From an uncultured Saprospiraceae bacterium (lineage in GTDB: Bacteria > Bacteroidota > Bacteroidia > Chitinophagales > Saprospiraceae): a DNA stretch of 37,198 bases. The DNA lies in contig CALDYY010000128.1 of assembly GCA_937944245.1 (NCBI GenBank), positions 1 to 37,198 on the forward strand, in the 5' to 3' direction. The translations under genes and the position numbers were made by a program. How positions within the stretch are numbered: position 1 is the stretch's first letter; every line of letters starts with the position of its first letter. The notes below the pieces were generated by a model. It was not told where the DNA came from and searched no databases. It saw only the letters and a list, made by a program, of their open reading frames with translations. Shown in pieces: positions 7,950 to 16,746 of this stretch.

Positions 7950-8738
7950 TTAATGAAGATTTACTGTTGTGTTAATTTGATGTTCGTGTTTTTTGTTTTC
8001 CGCCATTTCTCGCCAAAAAAGGCGCATAGCTGTTTTTTTCTTCTCGTCTAATTCGTAACTAATATACTGATTAAAGTAAGTTTCTAAATCAAAATCAGGA
8101 TGAGGCGCTTGCAATAAGTAAAGCAAATCAGGAATGGACATCAAACCAACTTTTAAGGCATTGTTGAATGTTTCCATAAATTTACTAGAAAGCGGAACAG
8201 TGCTTACCCAAGCTGCAAAGACAAAAGGCAACCCTGTAAATTTTTCCCACATTTCCCCTAAATCATACACATACTCAAACTGATGTTCTAGCCCAATAGT
8301 TCGGTCGCCAATCACTAAACCACCTACTTTTTCGTCAATCTTACTAATGTATCCTTCTTTTGCAGGAATGAGTATAGGGTCAATTTTCCAGTATTGACGC
8401 AATAAAATTTTGGTTAATTCCACAGAAGTTCTGGAATGAAAATCTAAGTACAAATGACTTAGTTGCTGAATAGGTTGATTAGCATAAATGCAAACCGTTT
8501 TTACGGCGCCTATCGTTCCAATACAATAGTCAGAAACAATTTGTGCACCAGCTATTTCTGGTATGGCTGCCACAGGGATTAATCCAAGTTGAGCTTCGCC
8601 TGTACGCATTTTCTCTGCACATCGTGAAGGAATATCTAGTTTCAACTCAATCTTTTCATGTAAACCTTCTTTCAATAAACCATACAGAAATGGTTTTGTA
8701 TTGAGATAAGATACCGCAGTAACTTTTAGTTTTTTCAT
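7950..8738 (-). CDS. mqnA: chorismate dehydratase (futalosine menaquinone pathway)
   Basis: MqnA removes water from chorismate to give 3-[(1-carboxyvinyl)oxy]benzoate, the first step of the futalosine route to menaquinone. The 262-residue protein has the family opening KVTAVSYLNTKPFLYGL, a periplasmic-binding-protein-like fold with GEAQLGLIPVAAI, LYLDFHSRTSVELTKILL, GGLVIGDRTIG and YDLGEMWEKFTGLPFVFAAW. The start codon overlaps the stop of the upstream phosphatase gene (ATGA), and msrA follows 1 nt after it. The presence of mqnE nearby confirms the pathway. The MqnB, MqnC and MqnD steps are not in this window. Confidence 0.93.
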   Translation of the reverse strand: MKKLKVTAVSYLNTKPFLYGLLKEGLHEKIELKLDIPSRCAEKMRTGEAQLGLIPVAAIPEIAGAQIVSDYCIGTIGAVKTVCIYANQPIQQLSHLYLDFHSRTSVELTKILLRQYWKIDPILIPAKEGYISKIDEKVGGLVIGDRTIGLEHQFEYVYDLGEMWEKFTGLPFVFAAWVSTVPLSSKFMETFNNALKVGLMSIPDLLYLLQAPHPDFDLETYFNQYISYELDEKKKTAMRLFWREMAENKKHEHQINTTVNLH

Positions 8739-9361
8739 AGTATTGATGTTGCTATCGCTTCAAAATGGCGAACATCGTTTTGTAGTATCAATTCTAACTG
8801 ATGTTCCTTTTGACGAAAAGTGTATAATCCTGTGTTTTGATGTTCATAGCTTTCCATATATTCCAAGCCTTGTCCTAGTAAAGTACAAACGAGCACTCGA
8901 TTAAGTCTGCCATGTGCGCAAATGAGGATATTATTCTCCGTCCGTTCAAATAGTTGATTTACAAATACTTGACAGCGTTCATATACTTCTGCTGGGCTTT
9001 CTCCATCTTGCAATTTGGCATGGAAGTTACCTCTAGCCCATTCGTCCATTACTTTTTGATAATCTGCACTCATTTCAGGAGTACGCTGTTTACCCTCTTG
9101 GTAACCCCAAGACATCTCATTAATTTCAGCGAATTGCATCCATTGAATGCCTTTGTCAATAAATGGCTTTACTGTTTCGTGCGTTCTTTTTAATGCCGAA
9201 GTAAATATTATTTCAAATGGGACATGCTCATATGTTTCAAAAAAAGCCTGTGCTTGAAGTTGTCCAGTGGTATTAAGGCTGGTATTTACTTTGCTACCTT
9301 GCACAATACCTTGCTTATTGTAGTCTGTTTCACCATGCCTTATCAAATATATTTGTTTCAT
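8735..9361 (-). CDS. histidine phosphatase superfamily protein
   Basis: The 208-residue protein belongs to the phosphoglycerate-mutase-like histidine phosphatases. The phosphohistidine loop is LIRHGETDYN (His9), followed by TSALKRTHETVKPF (second arginine), NEMSWGYQEGK, and the second catalytic histidine in ILICAHGRLNRVL. These residues support a phosphatase or mutase. The substrate cannot be inferred from the motifs; cobalamin-phosphatase and fructose-bisphosphatase-like members look similar. It lies between mqnE and mqnA and overlaps mqnA by 4 nt, which ties it to the same transcript. Whether it takes part in the futalosine route is open. Confidence 0.85.
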   Translation of the reverse strand: MKQIYLIRHGETDYNKQGIVQGSKVNTSLNTTGQLQAQAFFETYEHVPFEIIFTSALKRTHETVKPFIDKGIQWMQFAEINEMSWGYQEGKQRTPEMSADYQKVMDEWARGNFHAKLQDGESPAEVYERCQVFVNQLFERTENNILICAHGRLNRVLVCTLLGQGLEYMESYEHQNTGLYTFRQKEHQLELILQNDVRHFEAIATSIL

Positions 9362-9408
9362 AAATAGTCTTTGTTTAGTTGCTCAAAGGTTTAGACAATT
9401 AAGTAGAG

Positions 9409-10602
9409 TTAATTATTTAACACAGGCAAAGCCATGTAACCTTTGAAAGATTTGTCTGACTCAAAGACGACGTCTGTGTAATCCTGAATGATATTGTACA
9501 AAGTATCTCTTTCAATCGGTTGACGACCTACTCTTCTGACCAAATTCACCAATTCCTCTGTGCTCAGTGCTGGATTTTGCTCTTCAGAACCTGCCATTGA
9601 ATAAATCTTTGTGGTGTCATCAATAGTGCCATCAATATCATTCACACCAAAACTTAAAGCTAATTGAGCGGTGTCTCGCCCAATCATGGGCCAGTAGGCT
9701 TTAATATGGTCGAAATTGTCTAAATAAATTCGACTAATCGCATAGTTGCGCAAATCTTCAATAACTGTGGATTCTGGCAAATGCGACATTTGATTGTCTT
9801 GATTTCTGAATTTTAAAGGAATAAAAGTTTGAAAACCACCCGTTTTATCCTGCAACTGTCTCAACTTTTCCAAATGGTCTATGCGATGCTCAAATCGCTC
9901 AATATGCCCGTATAGCATGGTAGCATTGGAGCGCATTCCTAGCTCATGCCAAATTTCATGAATGCGAAGCCACTGTTCGCCACTGCATTTTCCGCCTGCA
10001 ATTTGGTCTCGAATTTCAGGATGAAAAATTTCTGCACCACCACCAGGTAAAGAATCTACGCCCGAATCCTTAATGATTTTCATACCTTCTTCATAGCTTA
10101 TTTTCGCTAGTTTGAAAATGTAGTGATATTCAACAGGCGTAAGGGCTTTCACATGTAAATCGGGGCGATGCTGTTTGATAGCTCTGAACAAATTTACATA
10201 AAAGTCAAGGTCATATTGTGGAAGAACGCCACCAACAATGTGTACTTCTGTAACAGGTTGGTCATCGTATTTACGTACAATGTCCATCATGTCCTCCTGA
10301 GTATATTCCCAGCCTTCCGATCTTTTTTTTATCAATCGTGAATAGGAGCAAAAGGTGCAGGTGTAAATGCACACGTTAGTTGGTTCAATATGGAAATTGC
10401 GATTGAAATATGTTTTGTCCCCGTGTTTTTTTTCTCTAATGTGGTTGGCTAGTGCACCTAAGTAAGCCAAATCGCCTTCTTCGAATAATAAAAGCCCTTC
10501 TTCTGGACTTATTCGCTCATTGGCTACTACCTTTTCTGCTATCTTTTGCAAATCAGGGTTTAGTTGTCTATCTTGTAGAATAATATTTAAAGAAGTTGTC
10601 AT
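9409..10602 (-). CDS. mqnE: aminodeoxyfutalosine synthase (radical SAM)
   Basis: MqnE joins the MqnA product to SAM-derived adenosine, giving 6-amino-6-deoxyfutalosine. The 397-residue protein carries the radical-SAM cluster motif in NVCIYTCTFCSYSR (Cx3Cx2C). Other family blocks are FNRNFHIEPTN, TEVHIVGGVLPQYDLDFYV, SLPGGGAEIFHPEIRDQI and SNATMLYGHIERFEHR. The GGGAEIF and ATMLYGH blocks fit MqnE better than the related cyclase MqnC. It stands at the head of the cluster that continues with the phosphatase, mqnA and msrA; the gap to the phosphatase is 47 nt. Confidence 0.9.
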   Translation of the reverse strand: MTTSLNIILQDRQLNPDLQKIAEKVVANERISPEEGLLLFEEGDLAYLGALANHIREKKHGDKTYFNRNFHIEPTNVCIYTCTFCSYSRLIKKRSEGWEYTQEDMMDIVRKYDDQPVTEVHIVGGVLPQYDLDFYVNLFRAIKQHRPDLHVKALTPVEYHYIFKLAKISYEEGMKIIKDSGVDSLPGGGAEIFHPEIRDQIAGGKCSGEQWLRIHEIWHELGMRSNATMLYGHIERFEHRIDHLEKLRQLQDKTGGFQTFIPLKFRNQDNQMSHLPESTVIEDLRNYAISRIYLDNFDHIKAYWPMIGRDTAQLALSFGVNDIDGTIDDTTKIYSMAGSEEQNPALSTEELVNLVRRVGRQPIERDTLYNIIQDYTDVVFESDKSFKGYMALPVLNN

Positions 10603-10633
10603 AATTTTCTTTACCCACTTTTTTAGTTCAGTT

Positions 10634-10641
10634 CAAAAGTA
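10634..10641 (-). promoter_or_regulatory. -7 promoter element for mqnE
   Basis: The minus strand reads TACTTTTG at 10641-10634, matching TAnnTTTG. Transcription would begin near 10629, giving a leader of about 27 nt. No clear -33 TTG is present at the usual distance. The rest of the 236-bp gap up to 10838 is AT-rich and shows no gene or strong structure. Confidence 0.4.
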
Positions 10642-10838
10642 TCTGATTTCTAGCACTAAATTTTCAGAACTTTCAATTATTAATGAAAGAACAAATGGAA
10701 TGCAGTAAAGTTTTTTGTGTGCTTACATTTAGAAGATGCTAAATGAACAGGCACAACAAGCAATTAATTACTTGAAAATTATTTATACATTAGAAATTGA
10801 AAGCTCTCGGAAATTACAAATTTAGACCATATAAATTG

Positions 10839-11804
10839 TTACAAACTTCCTTCTTTAACTTCTTCTTCAGTTTTCTTGTAAAAAAATAATGATGCTACTA
10901 TACCACCTGCCAAAGAAAGCACAATTACTGCCAGCGACAACCATTCTGGGAAATGCACATGATGCGCTAAAATTAATTTCACGCCTACAAAAGCTAATAT
11001 GAGTACAAGGCTGTATTTCAATAACTTAAAGCGGTCTAACATGGCTGCCAACACAAAATAGAGCGACCTTAGTCCTAGAATGGCGAAAATATTAGATGTA
11101 AAAACCAAAAATGGGTCAGTAGTGATGGCTAAAATAGCAGGAATACTATCAATGGCAAATAAAATATCGGTAGTTTCGACGACTACCAGCGCAATAAACA
11201 AAGGCGTTACTGCAGTGATTTTTCGTCTTTTTACCCAAAATTTATCACTTTCAAAGTCTCTTGTAACAGGGTAAAAACGTTTTACCATCTTTACAATAGG
11301 GTTGTTTCTGGGGTCAATTTCTTCGCCCTCGTCTTTGAACATTTTATAAGCAGAATACAGCAACAATGCCCCAAAAACATAGGTCATCCAAGAAATGCTT
11401 TCAATGAGTATTACCCCAACAAAAATGAATATGGCTCTAAAAACAACTGCACCTAAAATTCCCCAGAACAGTACGCGATGCTGATAAATGCGGGGCACTT
11501 TGAAATAGCCAAAAACAACGGCAATTACAAAAATATTATCCAAGCTCAAGGAAAGTTCAATCAAATAGCCTGTTAAGTATTTGATAACTGCTTGAATAGG
11601 TGTTAATTGGGTAGTGTTGGCTATCATATCATTGCTATATAGCAAGTAAATAACGCCACTAAAAGATAGAGAAATGCTTACCCAAATGGTCGTCCATGTG
11701 AGGGCTTCTTTGGTAGAAATGTGATGAGGATTTTTATTAAATACCCCTAAATCTAAAGCAAGAAAAGTAAAAATAAGCAGTAGGAATGCAATCCAGATTA
11801 ACAT
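10839..11804 (-). CDS. TerC/Alx family integral membrane protein
   Basis: The 321-residue protein has about eight or nine hydrophobic helices and the hallmark segments of the family: GYLIELSLSLDNIFVIAVVFGYF, the central VETTDILFAIDSIPAILAIT, and FTSNIFAILGLRSLYF. The acidic residues within these helices (EL..SLDN and ET.DI.FAIDS) are the likely metal-binding positions. TerC and Alx relatives export manganese or support metal loading of exported proteins and are often called tellurium resistance proteins. No tellurite operon genes are nearby, so a manganese role is more likely. It is divergent from the unrecognised gene at 11965 and appears to have a leader of about 108 nt. Confidence 0.88.
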   Translation of the reverse strand: MLIWIAFLLLIFTFLALDLGVFNKNPHHISTKEALTWTTIWVSISLSFSGVIYLLYSNDMIANTTQLTPIQAVIKYLTGYLIELSLSLDNIFVIAVVFGYFKVPRIYQHRVLFWGILGAVVFRAIFIFVGVILIESISWMTYVFGALLLYSAYKMFKDEGEEIDPRNNPIVKMVKRFYPVTRDFESDKFWVKRRKITAVTPLFIALVVVETTDILFAIDSIPAILAITTDPFLVFTSNIFAILGLRSLYFVLAAMLDRFKLLKYSLVLILAFVGVKLILAHHVHFPEWLSLAVIVLSLAGGIVASLFFYKKTEEEVKEGSL

Positions 11805-11832
11805 GTATTGAGTTTGTTTAAGTATTTATATC

Positions 11833-11924
11833 GAGCAACTTTTCTATCAGACTCTGTTGCTCATTTCAAGTAACAAGTATTTAGAATATTTTCCTATTTT
11901 ACAAATGTTATTTCGACAAAGCTA
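11833..11924 (-). promoter_or_regulatory. terC promoter and leader with hairpin
   Basis: A minus-strand TAGCTTTG box (11924-11917) predicts a start near 11912 and a 108-nt leader before the ATG at 11804. Within the leader GAGCAAC (11833-11839) can pair with GTTGCTC (11856-11862), 7 bp with a 16-nt loop. Genes of this family often have manganese riboswitches, but I could not find the conserved yybP-ykoY core here. Confidence 0.35.
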
Positions 11925-11964
11925 TGTTTTTAGGCTCTCAAAATATAGATTAATCTGATAAATA

Positions 11965-12873
11965 ATGGAGTTAAAACAATTTTTCATCCGTCCAGAAGAT
12001 AATGAACAAGACCTATTAGCTCAAGCAAAACATGGCGATATGTTCATTTACGCTGACCGTTTGCGTTCGACAGGCGCTTTCTTTGTTAATACTTTTGATG
12101 AATTAGGAAATGCCTGTTCCAAAACCTTAATGCAGAAAGATGAAACAGGTTCAGGATATATGAATGTTCCTTTGAGCATCACGCGATACTTTGATAATCC
12201 TGTGGCTTATTTTCTACCTCACTTAACTATTAAAAAAGTTGGTATTAGGAAAAGTGATTGGTATGCTATCGAGATTAGTGCAAAGCATCATCAAAAATGG
12301 TTACAATCTTTGACTGGTGGGCGCATTATCCCTGAAACTCGGCAAGTTACCTATTTTGTTAGTGAAGGCAATTTGAGTACAGGGGCTTACATTTGGAATC
12401 CAATTGCGATAGATGAAGATTCAGATGTTTGGAGAAGAATCAACAAATCACTAGCTAACCGCTACTTGCGAATTGACCCCTACTATTTTACAGCCACAGA
12501 TTGGCGGCGTATTCAAAAGAAAAACCGAAAAATATATGAAGCTGATTTCTTAAACTGGTTAGCCCAAGCACCAAAAGGAACAGCTATTTCTGTGCGAAAT
12601 ATTCCTATGGACATCAACAATGCGCATCGGGAAGGCGCATCAGGTACGACGATGAACTTAATTAAATTTTTCAAAATGCAAGATAAAACGATTATCGTAC
12701 TGGAAACGACCATTCATGATTGGTCAACAAGTAAAGAGCACGCTACTGCCAGCAAAATAGAAGTAACTTTTAGCCCTGAAATACTGACGATGGAAAAAAA
12801 ATTTGGGAATATCCATTTTTGGATAAATCGCGAAATGGATTATATGATTGTTGTACCTACTTGGGCATTATAA
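11965..12873 (+). CDS. uncharacterised protein, no family recognised
   Basis: The 302-residue protein has no signal peptide and no membrane helix, so it is probably cytoplasmic. It is mixed alpha/beta with many aromatic residues. Notable segments are SGYMNVPLSITRYFDNPVAYF, EISAKHHQKWLQSLTGGRII, a basic WRRIQKKNRKIYEADF and TIIVLETTIHDW. I do not recognise a domain or catalytic motif. It stands alone, divergent from terC, with a near-consensus TATGTTTT at 11923-11930 and a perfect palindrome AGATTAATCT at 11947-11956 just before the start. Base composition is like that of its neighbours. Confidence 0.7.
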   Translation: MELKQFFIRPEDNEQDLLAQAKHGDMFIYADRLRSTGAFFVNTFDELGNACSKTLMQKDETGSGYMNVPLSITRYFDNPVAYFLPHLTIKKVGIRKSDWYAIEISAKHHQKWLQSLTGGRIIPETRQVTYFVSEGNLSTGAYIWNPIAIDEDSDVWRRINKSLANRYLRIDPYYFTATDWRRIQKKNRKIYEADFLNWLAQAPKGTAISVRNIPMDINNAHREGASGTTMNLIKFFKMQDKTIIVLETTIHDWSTSKEHATASKIEVTFSPEILTMEKKFGNIHFWINREMDYMIVVPTWAL

Positions 12874-12942
12874 AGACTGATTCGCTCTAAAGACAATCTT
12901 TTATTGTTTTTAGGTAAATATTTAAAATATATTTATATTTAT

Positions 12943-12973
12943 TTTGTTGTTTTGGTTAAATTGTTTATTTTTG
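12943..12973 (+). promoter_or_regulatory. consensus Bacteroidota promoter before the broken surface gene
   Basis: TTTG at 12943-12946 is followed by a 19-nt spacer and TATTTTTG at 12966-12973, matching both the -33 and -7 elements with ideal spacing. Transcription would begin near 12980, leaving a leader of about 90 nt before the ATG at 13069. Confidence 0.55.
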
Positions 12974-13068
12974 TAGCAGTTCCATTTAAACTGATTGTGT
13001 ATCCCCATAAAATTCCCAATTTATCAATCGGTTGCTTGTATTACTTAATTGTTATTCAACATTTTATT

Positions 13069-14857
13069 ATGAAAATATATTTACTGCTTATTGGTACATT
13101 ATTCTTCAACACATTACTTTTTGCAGCCACCATTACCGTCACCACCATAGCAGACGAAGACGATGGTTTTCTGGGGGGAGGTACTGGTATTTCACTTCGA
13201 GAAGCTATCAATTAGGGCACTGCAAATGATGTCATTGAACTGTCCGCCGATGCGACTTATACGTTATCACGAACAGCAGGAAGTGAAGGACTGAGCATAA
13301 CGCCCAGCACCGGAGACCTCGATGTAGAGAAAAACCTCACCATCAACGGCAATGGCGCCACCATCAACGCCAATGAGATAGACCGGGTGATGCAGATAAT
13401 CTCTGGTGTCACAGTGGTCGTCAATAATGTAACGTTCACCAATGGGAAATCTAACTTTAGCATGTCAGCTGCTTTTGGTGGCGCTATTTACAACAGCGGT
13501 AGCCTCACGCTCAATAATTGCATTATATCTAATAGCACAACTAGTAATTCCAACAATTCCGAAGGACATGGCGGCGGCATCTACAACAACTCGGGCACAT
13601 TGACCATGACCAACTGCACCGTATCGGGTAACCGGTCGGGGACAATAAATTTCGGTCATCATGGAGGTGGCATCTACAATCATCAGGGAACGCTCGTCAT
13701 GGATAAATGTACCGTCAGTGGCAATACGACGCTTGTCACTTCCTTTAACGCTGGAGGTAACGGCGGGGGTATTTACAGCGATAAAGGCATCATACAGTTG
13801 ACCAACTGTACTATAATCTGGCAATACCGCAGATCGACAAGCTGGTGGCGCCTTAATAGTATCGCCAACCGCTATGGGTAATTCCTTCATTAGATTTTGC
13901 ACCATTACCAATAATACTGCCAATATTGGAGGTGGTGGATTACAAGGAGACAGTAATACTACAAATGCAAAAGTAAGCAATACAATCATTGCTAAGAATG
14001 TAGTTAATGATCCTACCAGTCAAGCCGTTAGGGATGTTCAAAACGGCTTTATCAGTGAGGGGTATAACCTCATCGGCGTGGTATCAACTGCTATGGGTTA
14101 TGTTGCTACGGATATATATGCGCTTCATCCCGCTGCCGCTATTGATCCTAATATTGGAGCTTTAGCTGATAATGGTGGAGACACTTTTACGCATGCTTTG
14201 CTGAATCCAAGTCCAGCTTACAACGCTGCTAATCCAAGTAGCACCCTTACAGAAGACCAGCGAGGTACTATGCGACCACAATTCGGTGCGCGCGACATAG
14301 GTGCTTTCGAAAGCACGACGGTGTTGCCTGTGGAGTTGCTTACTTTCAAAGGGGAGTCCACTGGAAAAAGTGTTGTACTGAAATGGCAAACCGCTTCGGA
14401 AATTAATAATGCTGGCTTTATTGTAGAACGCTCCAAAGATGCCAAGCATTTTGAGCAAATTGGGTTTGTTGTAGGGAAAGGAAATACTACGGAGTTAATT
14501 AGCTATCAATTTATAGATAACTTTATGGCGACTTCTTTACATTACTATCGTTTGAAACAAACCGATTTTGATGGTACATTTGAGTATTCTAATATTATTG
14601 CTGTCAATATTAAGAATGATGAATTAGATAAACCAATTCGCCTTTTCCCTAATCCTGTACAAGCCTCATTTACTATTGAAAATGCAGAGGGTTTAGGCAT
14701 ACTTTACAATGCGTTTGGGCAAGCAGTAAAGCAAATACAAATTACAGACAATCAACAAGATGTGGTAATCACTGATTTGCCTACGGGCATCTACTGGTTA
14801 CAAATACGCCAAACCAACGGCGAAAACATGAGAATACAAATTGTAAAAACTAAATAG
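13069..14857 (+). pseudogene. CSLREA/beta-helix surface protein with T9SS tail, two lesions
   Basis: From the ATG at 13069 the protein has a signal peptide (LLIGTLFFNTLLFAA), a CSLREA-type motif TGISLREAIN, right-handed beta-helix repeats (GGAIYNSGSLTLNNC, GGGIYNNSGTLTMTNC, GGGIYNHQGTLVMDKC, GGGIYSDKGIIQLTNC), IGAFESTT, and a C-terminal T9SS type A-like domain (LFPNPVQASF to IQIVKTK). Two changes break it. An in-frame TAG at 13213-13215 falls directly after LREAIN, and the frame continues normally after it (GTANDVIEL). A single extra base near 13813-13816 (ATAATC where ATATC would continue as CTISGNTAD) shifts the frame. Removing both gives one product of about 595 residues. The repeat part is GC-richer than its surroundings. 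Confidence 0.82.
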
Positions 14858-14988
14858 ATTACTTTGAGTGTTGGGTTTTGGGTAATTAGCGCGTTAGCAT
14901 TTTAGGGTTAATGTTTGATGTATAAAAGTTATTTCAACTTCATTTGCGAAACATAAATTTTAAGAGCCTAACGCCAAATACCTAATGC

Positions 14989-15978
14989 TTACCTTCTCAA
15001 ATTACCAATTAGATTATCATAATTCGGGGAAAGTACAATTTCTACTCTTCTATTTTTGGCTTTGTTTGCGGCTGTGGTATTGGGCAGTATAGGTTGGTGC
15101 ATACCCCGTCCCGATGCTGTAATTCGATTAGGCGAAACATTATTTTGTACTAACTCCTTCACCACTGCTGTTGCACGGCGTACACTCAAATCCCAGTTGG
15201 CTAACTCCGCACCATCAGAATCGGTATGTCCTTCAACAATAACGGATAAATCGGCATTGGTAGGAGCATTTAGCGTTTTAGCAATTTCTTGAATCACTCT
15301 TCTTCCACCTGCTTCAATAACGTCACTTCCCGATTTGAACAACAATCGCTCGCTTAGGGCTACATAAACCTTGCCTGCTCGGTCAGATACATCCAAGTCG
15401 CTGCGATAGTCATTGAGTTGGTTATCAAACGAAAACTTGAGTTGATTCATCCGTTGTCCATCTTGATTGATTTGTGTAGAAAGCTGATTGATGCGTTCTT
15501 CTCTTTCGTAAAGTTCATTCTGCATCTCGTTCATATCGCCTTGTGTGCGGTTCAAGCGGTCTTCGCGTTGCTTTAACATTGCTTCCATTTGACGCAATTC
15601 ACGCTCTTTTTGGTCGAGTAAGTTTTGCTTTTGTGCCAAACTTTCAGTCAGTTGCTGCCGTTCAAAAGAAGAAGTAGAAACTACTGCCTGACTTTGTTCA
15701 ATAGTTCTGTTGTAGCGATCCAACAATTCTTGGTAGCTACGACGCAAATTGCGATTAGTAGCTTCCAGCGATTCAATGTCACGGTAAACATCCAATAGTT
15801 GTAAGTTATCAGCTTTTAATTCATCCTCTAATCGAAGAATATTCTGTTTTAGAGAATCTGCAGCATCTGCTTCGCGTTCCCAATATTCTTTAGCTAGGCG
15901 CATTTCTTCAAACTTTCGGGTTGGAATGCAACTCGAAAGAAGTAAAATCATTATACTTACAATAAAAAATAATCTCAT
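14989..15978 (-). CDS. OmpA-family lipoprotein with coiled coil
   Basis: The 329-residue protein has a lipoprotein signal ending in LLLSSC (Cys17). A long coiled coil covers about residues 30-195, rich in Q, E, R and L heptads (RQLTESLAQKQNLLDQKERELRQM and similar). A C-terminal OmpA-like peptidoglycan-binding domain follows (LLFKSGSDVIEAGGRRVI, VIVEGHTDSDG, NWDLSVRRATAVV, ITASGRGMHQPI, NRRVEIVLSP). The Asp and Arg that hold diaminopimelate in OmpA domains are in HTDSDG and LSVRRA. It would anchor the outer membrane to the cell wall across the coiled coil. The gene converges on the broken surface gene. Confidence 0.9.
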   Translation of the reverse strand: MRLFFIVSIMILLLSSCIPTRKFEEMRLAKEYWEREADAADSLKQNILRLEDELKADNLQLLDVYRDIESLEATNRNLRRSYQELLDRYNRTIEQSQAVVSTSSFERQQLTESLAQKQNLLDQKERELRQMEAMLKQREDRLNRTQGDMNEMQNELYEREERINQLSTQINQDGQRMNQLKFSFDNQLNDYRSDLDVSDRAGKVYVALSERLLFKSGSDVIEAGGRRVIQEIAKTLNAPTNADLSVIVEGHTDSDGAELANWDLSVRRATAVVKELVQNNVSPNRITASGRGMHQPILPNTTAANKAKNRRVEIVLSPNYDNLIGNLRR

Positions 15979-16086
15979 AATTTACCATTTTTGCCGTCAT
16001 TTACTTTATGAAGGCAGATAAAAAATTTATTAATGAACTTAGATTCAGCAAAATATAGTATTGAATCGTCCAATAAAATTCATTTT

Positions 16087-16746
16087 ATGAATAGCAAAGT
16101 ACATAAAATTAAGCAAAGGCAAGCATTTTTGTTTAAAAAAAATAAAATATGTTACTTTTTTTTCTGCTGTATAGTGCTGTTTACAGCTTGTTCAGAAGAA
16201 AAAGCACCCATTCCCAAAATAACACAATTGCCTACTAAGCTAACTGATGGCATACAAGCAGTGATTGAAATTCCAGCAGGTACAAATCGCGTCATTGCTT
16301 TTGATGCCAATAAAAAGTCCTTTGAACCTGTGTTGGTAAATGATAAGGTAGCAAAAATTAATTTTTTGCCTTACATTGGTAATTATGGTTTTATTGCTTC
16401 CAGTTTGAAAAAGACAACTGCTGAAAATGCAAGAAATGCTTTAAATGTTTTAGTCATTAGCGAGTGTTTACCCACAGGAACTTTGTTGAATATTCAACCT
16501 ATTGGTACACTGCAAATTATGGAAAAAGATAAATTAATCAATACTGTTATCGCAGTTCCTATTGATACTTTGCTGCAAATTATGCCTATAACCGATTTTA
16601 AAGAACTTCTGATTGAGCATAATGTCGCCAAGCGAATGATAGAGGATTGGTTTTTAACTTACAAGGGCATGTACCAATCGCAACTCGTGGGTTGGCGAGA
16701 TGAACAACAGACATTAGAACTTATCAAACAATGGTCAATCAAATAA
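16087..16746 (+). CDS. lipoprotein with an inorganic pyrophosphatase fold, metal site lost
   Basis: A lipobox VLFTAC gives a lipidated cysteine at residue 35 if translation starts at 16087; the frame also opens at 16033. The mature part follows family I pyrophosphatases in order: VIEIPAGTN, GNYGFI, NVLVISECLPTGTLL, IQPIGTLQI, VIAVPID, the final helix with YK (TYKGMY) and VGW. The metal-binding stretch DGDPxDVLV of active enzymes reads ARNALNVLV here, so the three aspartates become Ala, Asn and Asn, and the later acidic pair before (V/I)AVP is also missing. The fold seems kept while catalysis should be lost. Its last 12 nt overlap the 3' end of gmhA on the other strand. Confidence 0.78.
   Translation: MNSKVHKIKQRQAFLFKKNKICYFFFCCIVLFTACSEEKAPIPKITQLPTKLTDGIQAVIEIPAGTNRVIAFDANKKSFEPVLVNDKVAKINFLPYIGNYGFIASSLKKTTAENARNALNVLVISECLPTGTLLNIQPIGTLQIMEKDKLINTVIAVPIDTLLQIMPITDFKELLIEHNVAKRMIEDWFLTYKGMYQSQLVGWRDEQQTLELIKQWSIK

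Noticed and set aside
10603-10838. Possible tRNA or small RNA in the 236-bp gap
   Set aside because: No cloverleaf arms, T-loop sequence or terminator were found; only a -7 element for mqnE.
13465-13989. Open frame of 174 codons on the minus strand
   Set aside because: It runs antisense through the beta-helix repeats, which carry clear protein-level repeats on the plus strand; no family match and no promoter.
14891-14974. GCGTTAG and CTAACGC about 70 bp apart between convergent genes
   Set aside because: The arms are short and the loop too long for a terminator; neighbouring partial matches do not line up into one stem.
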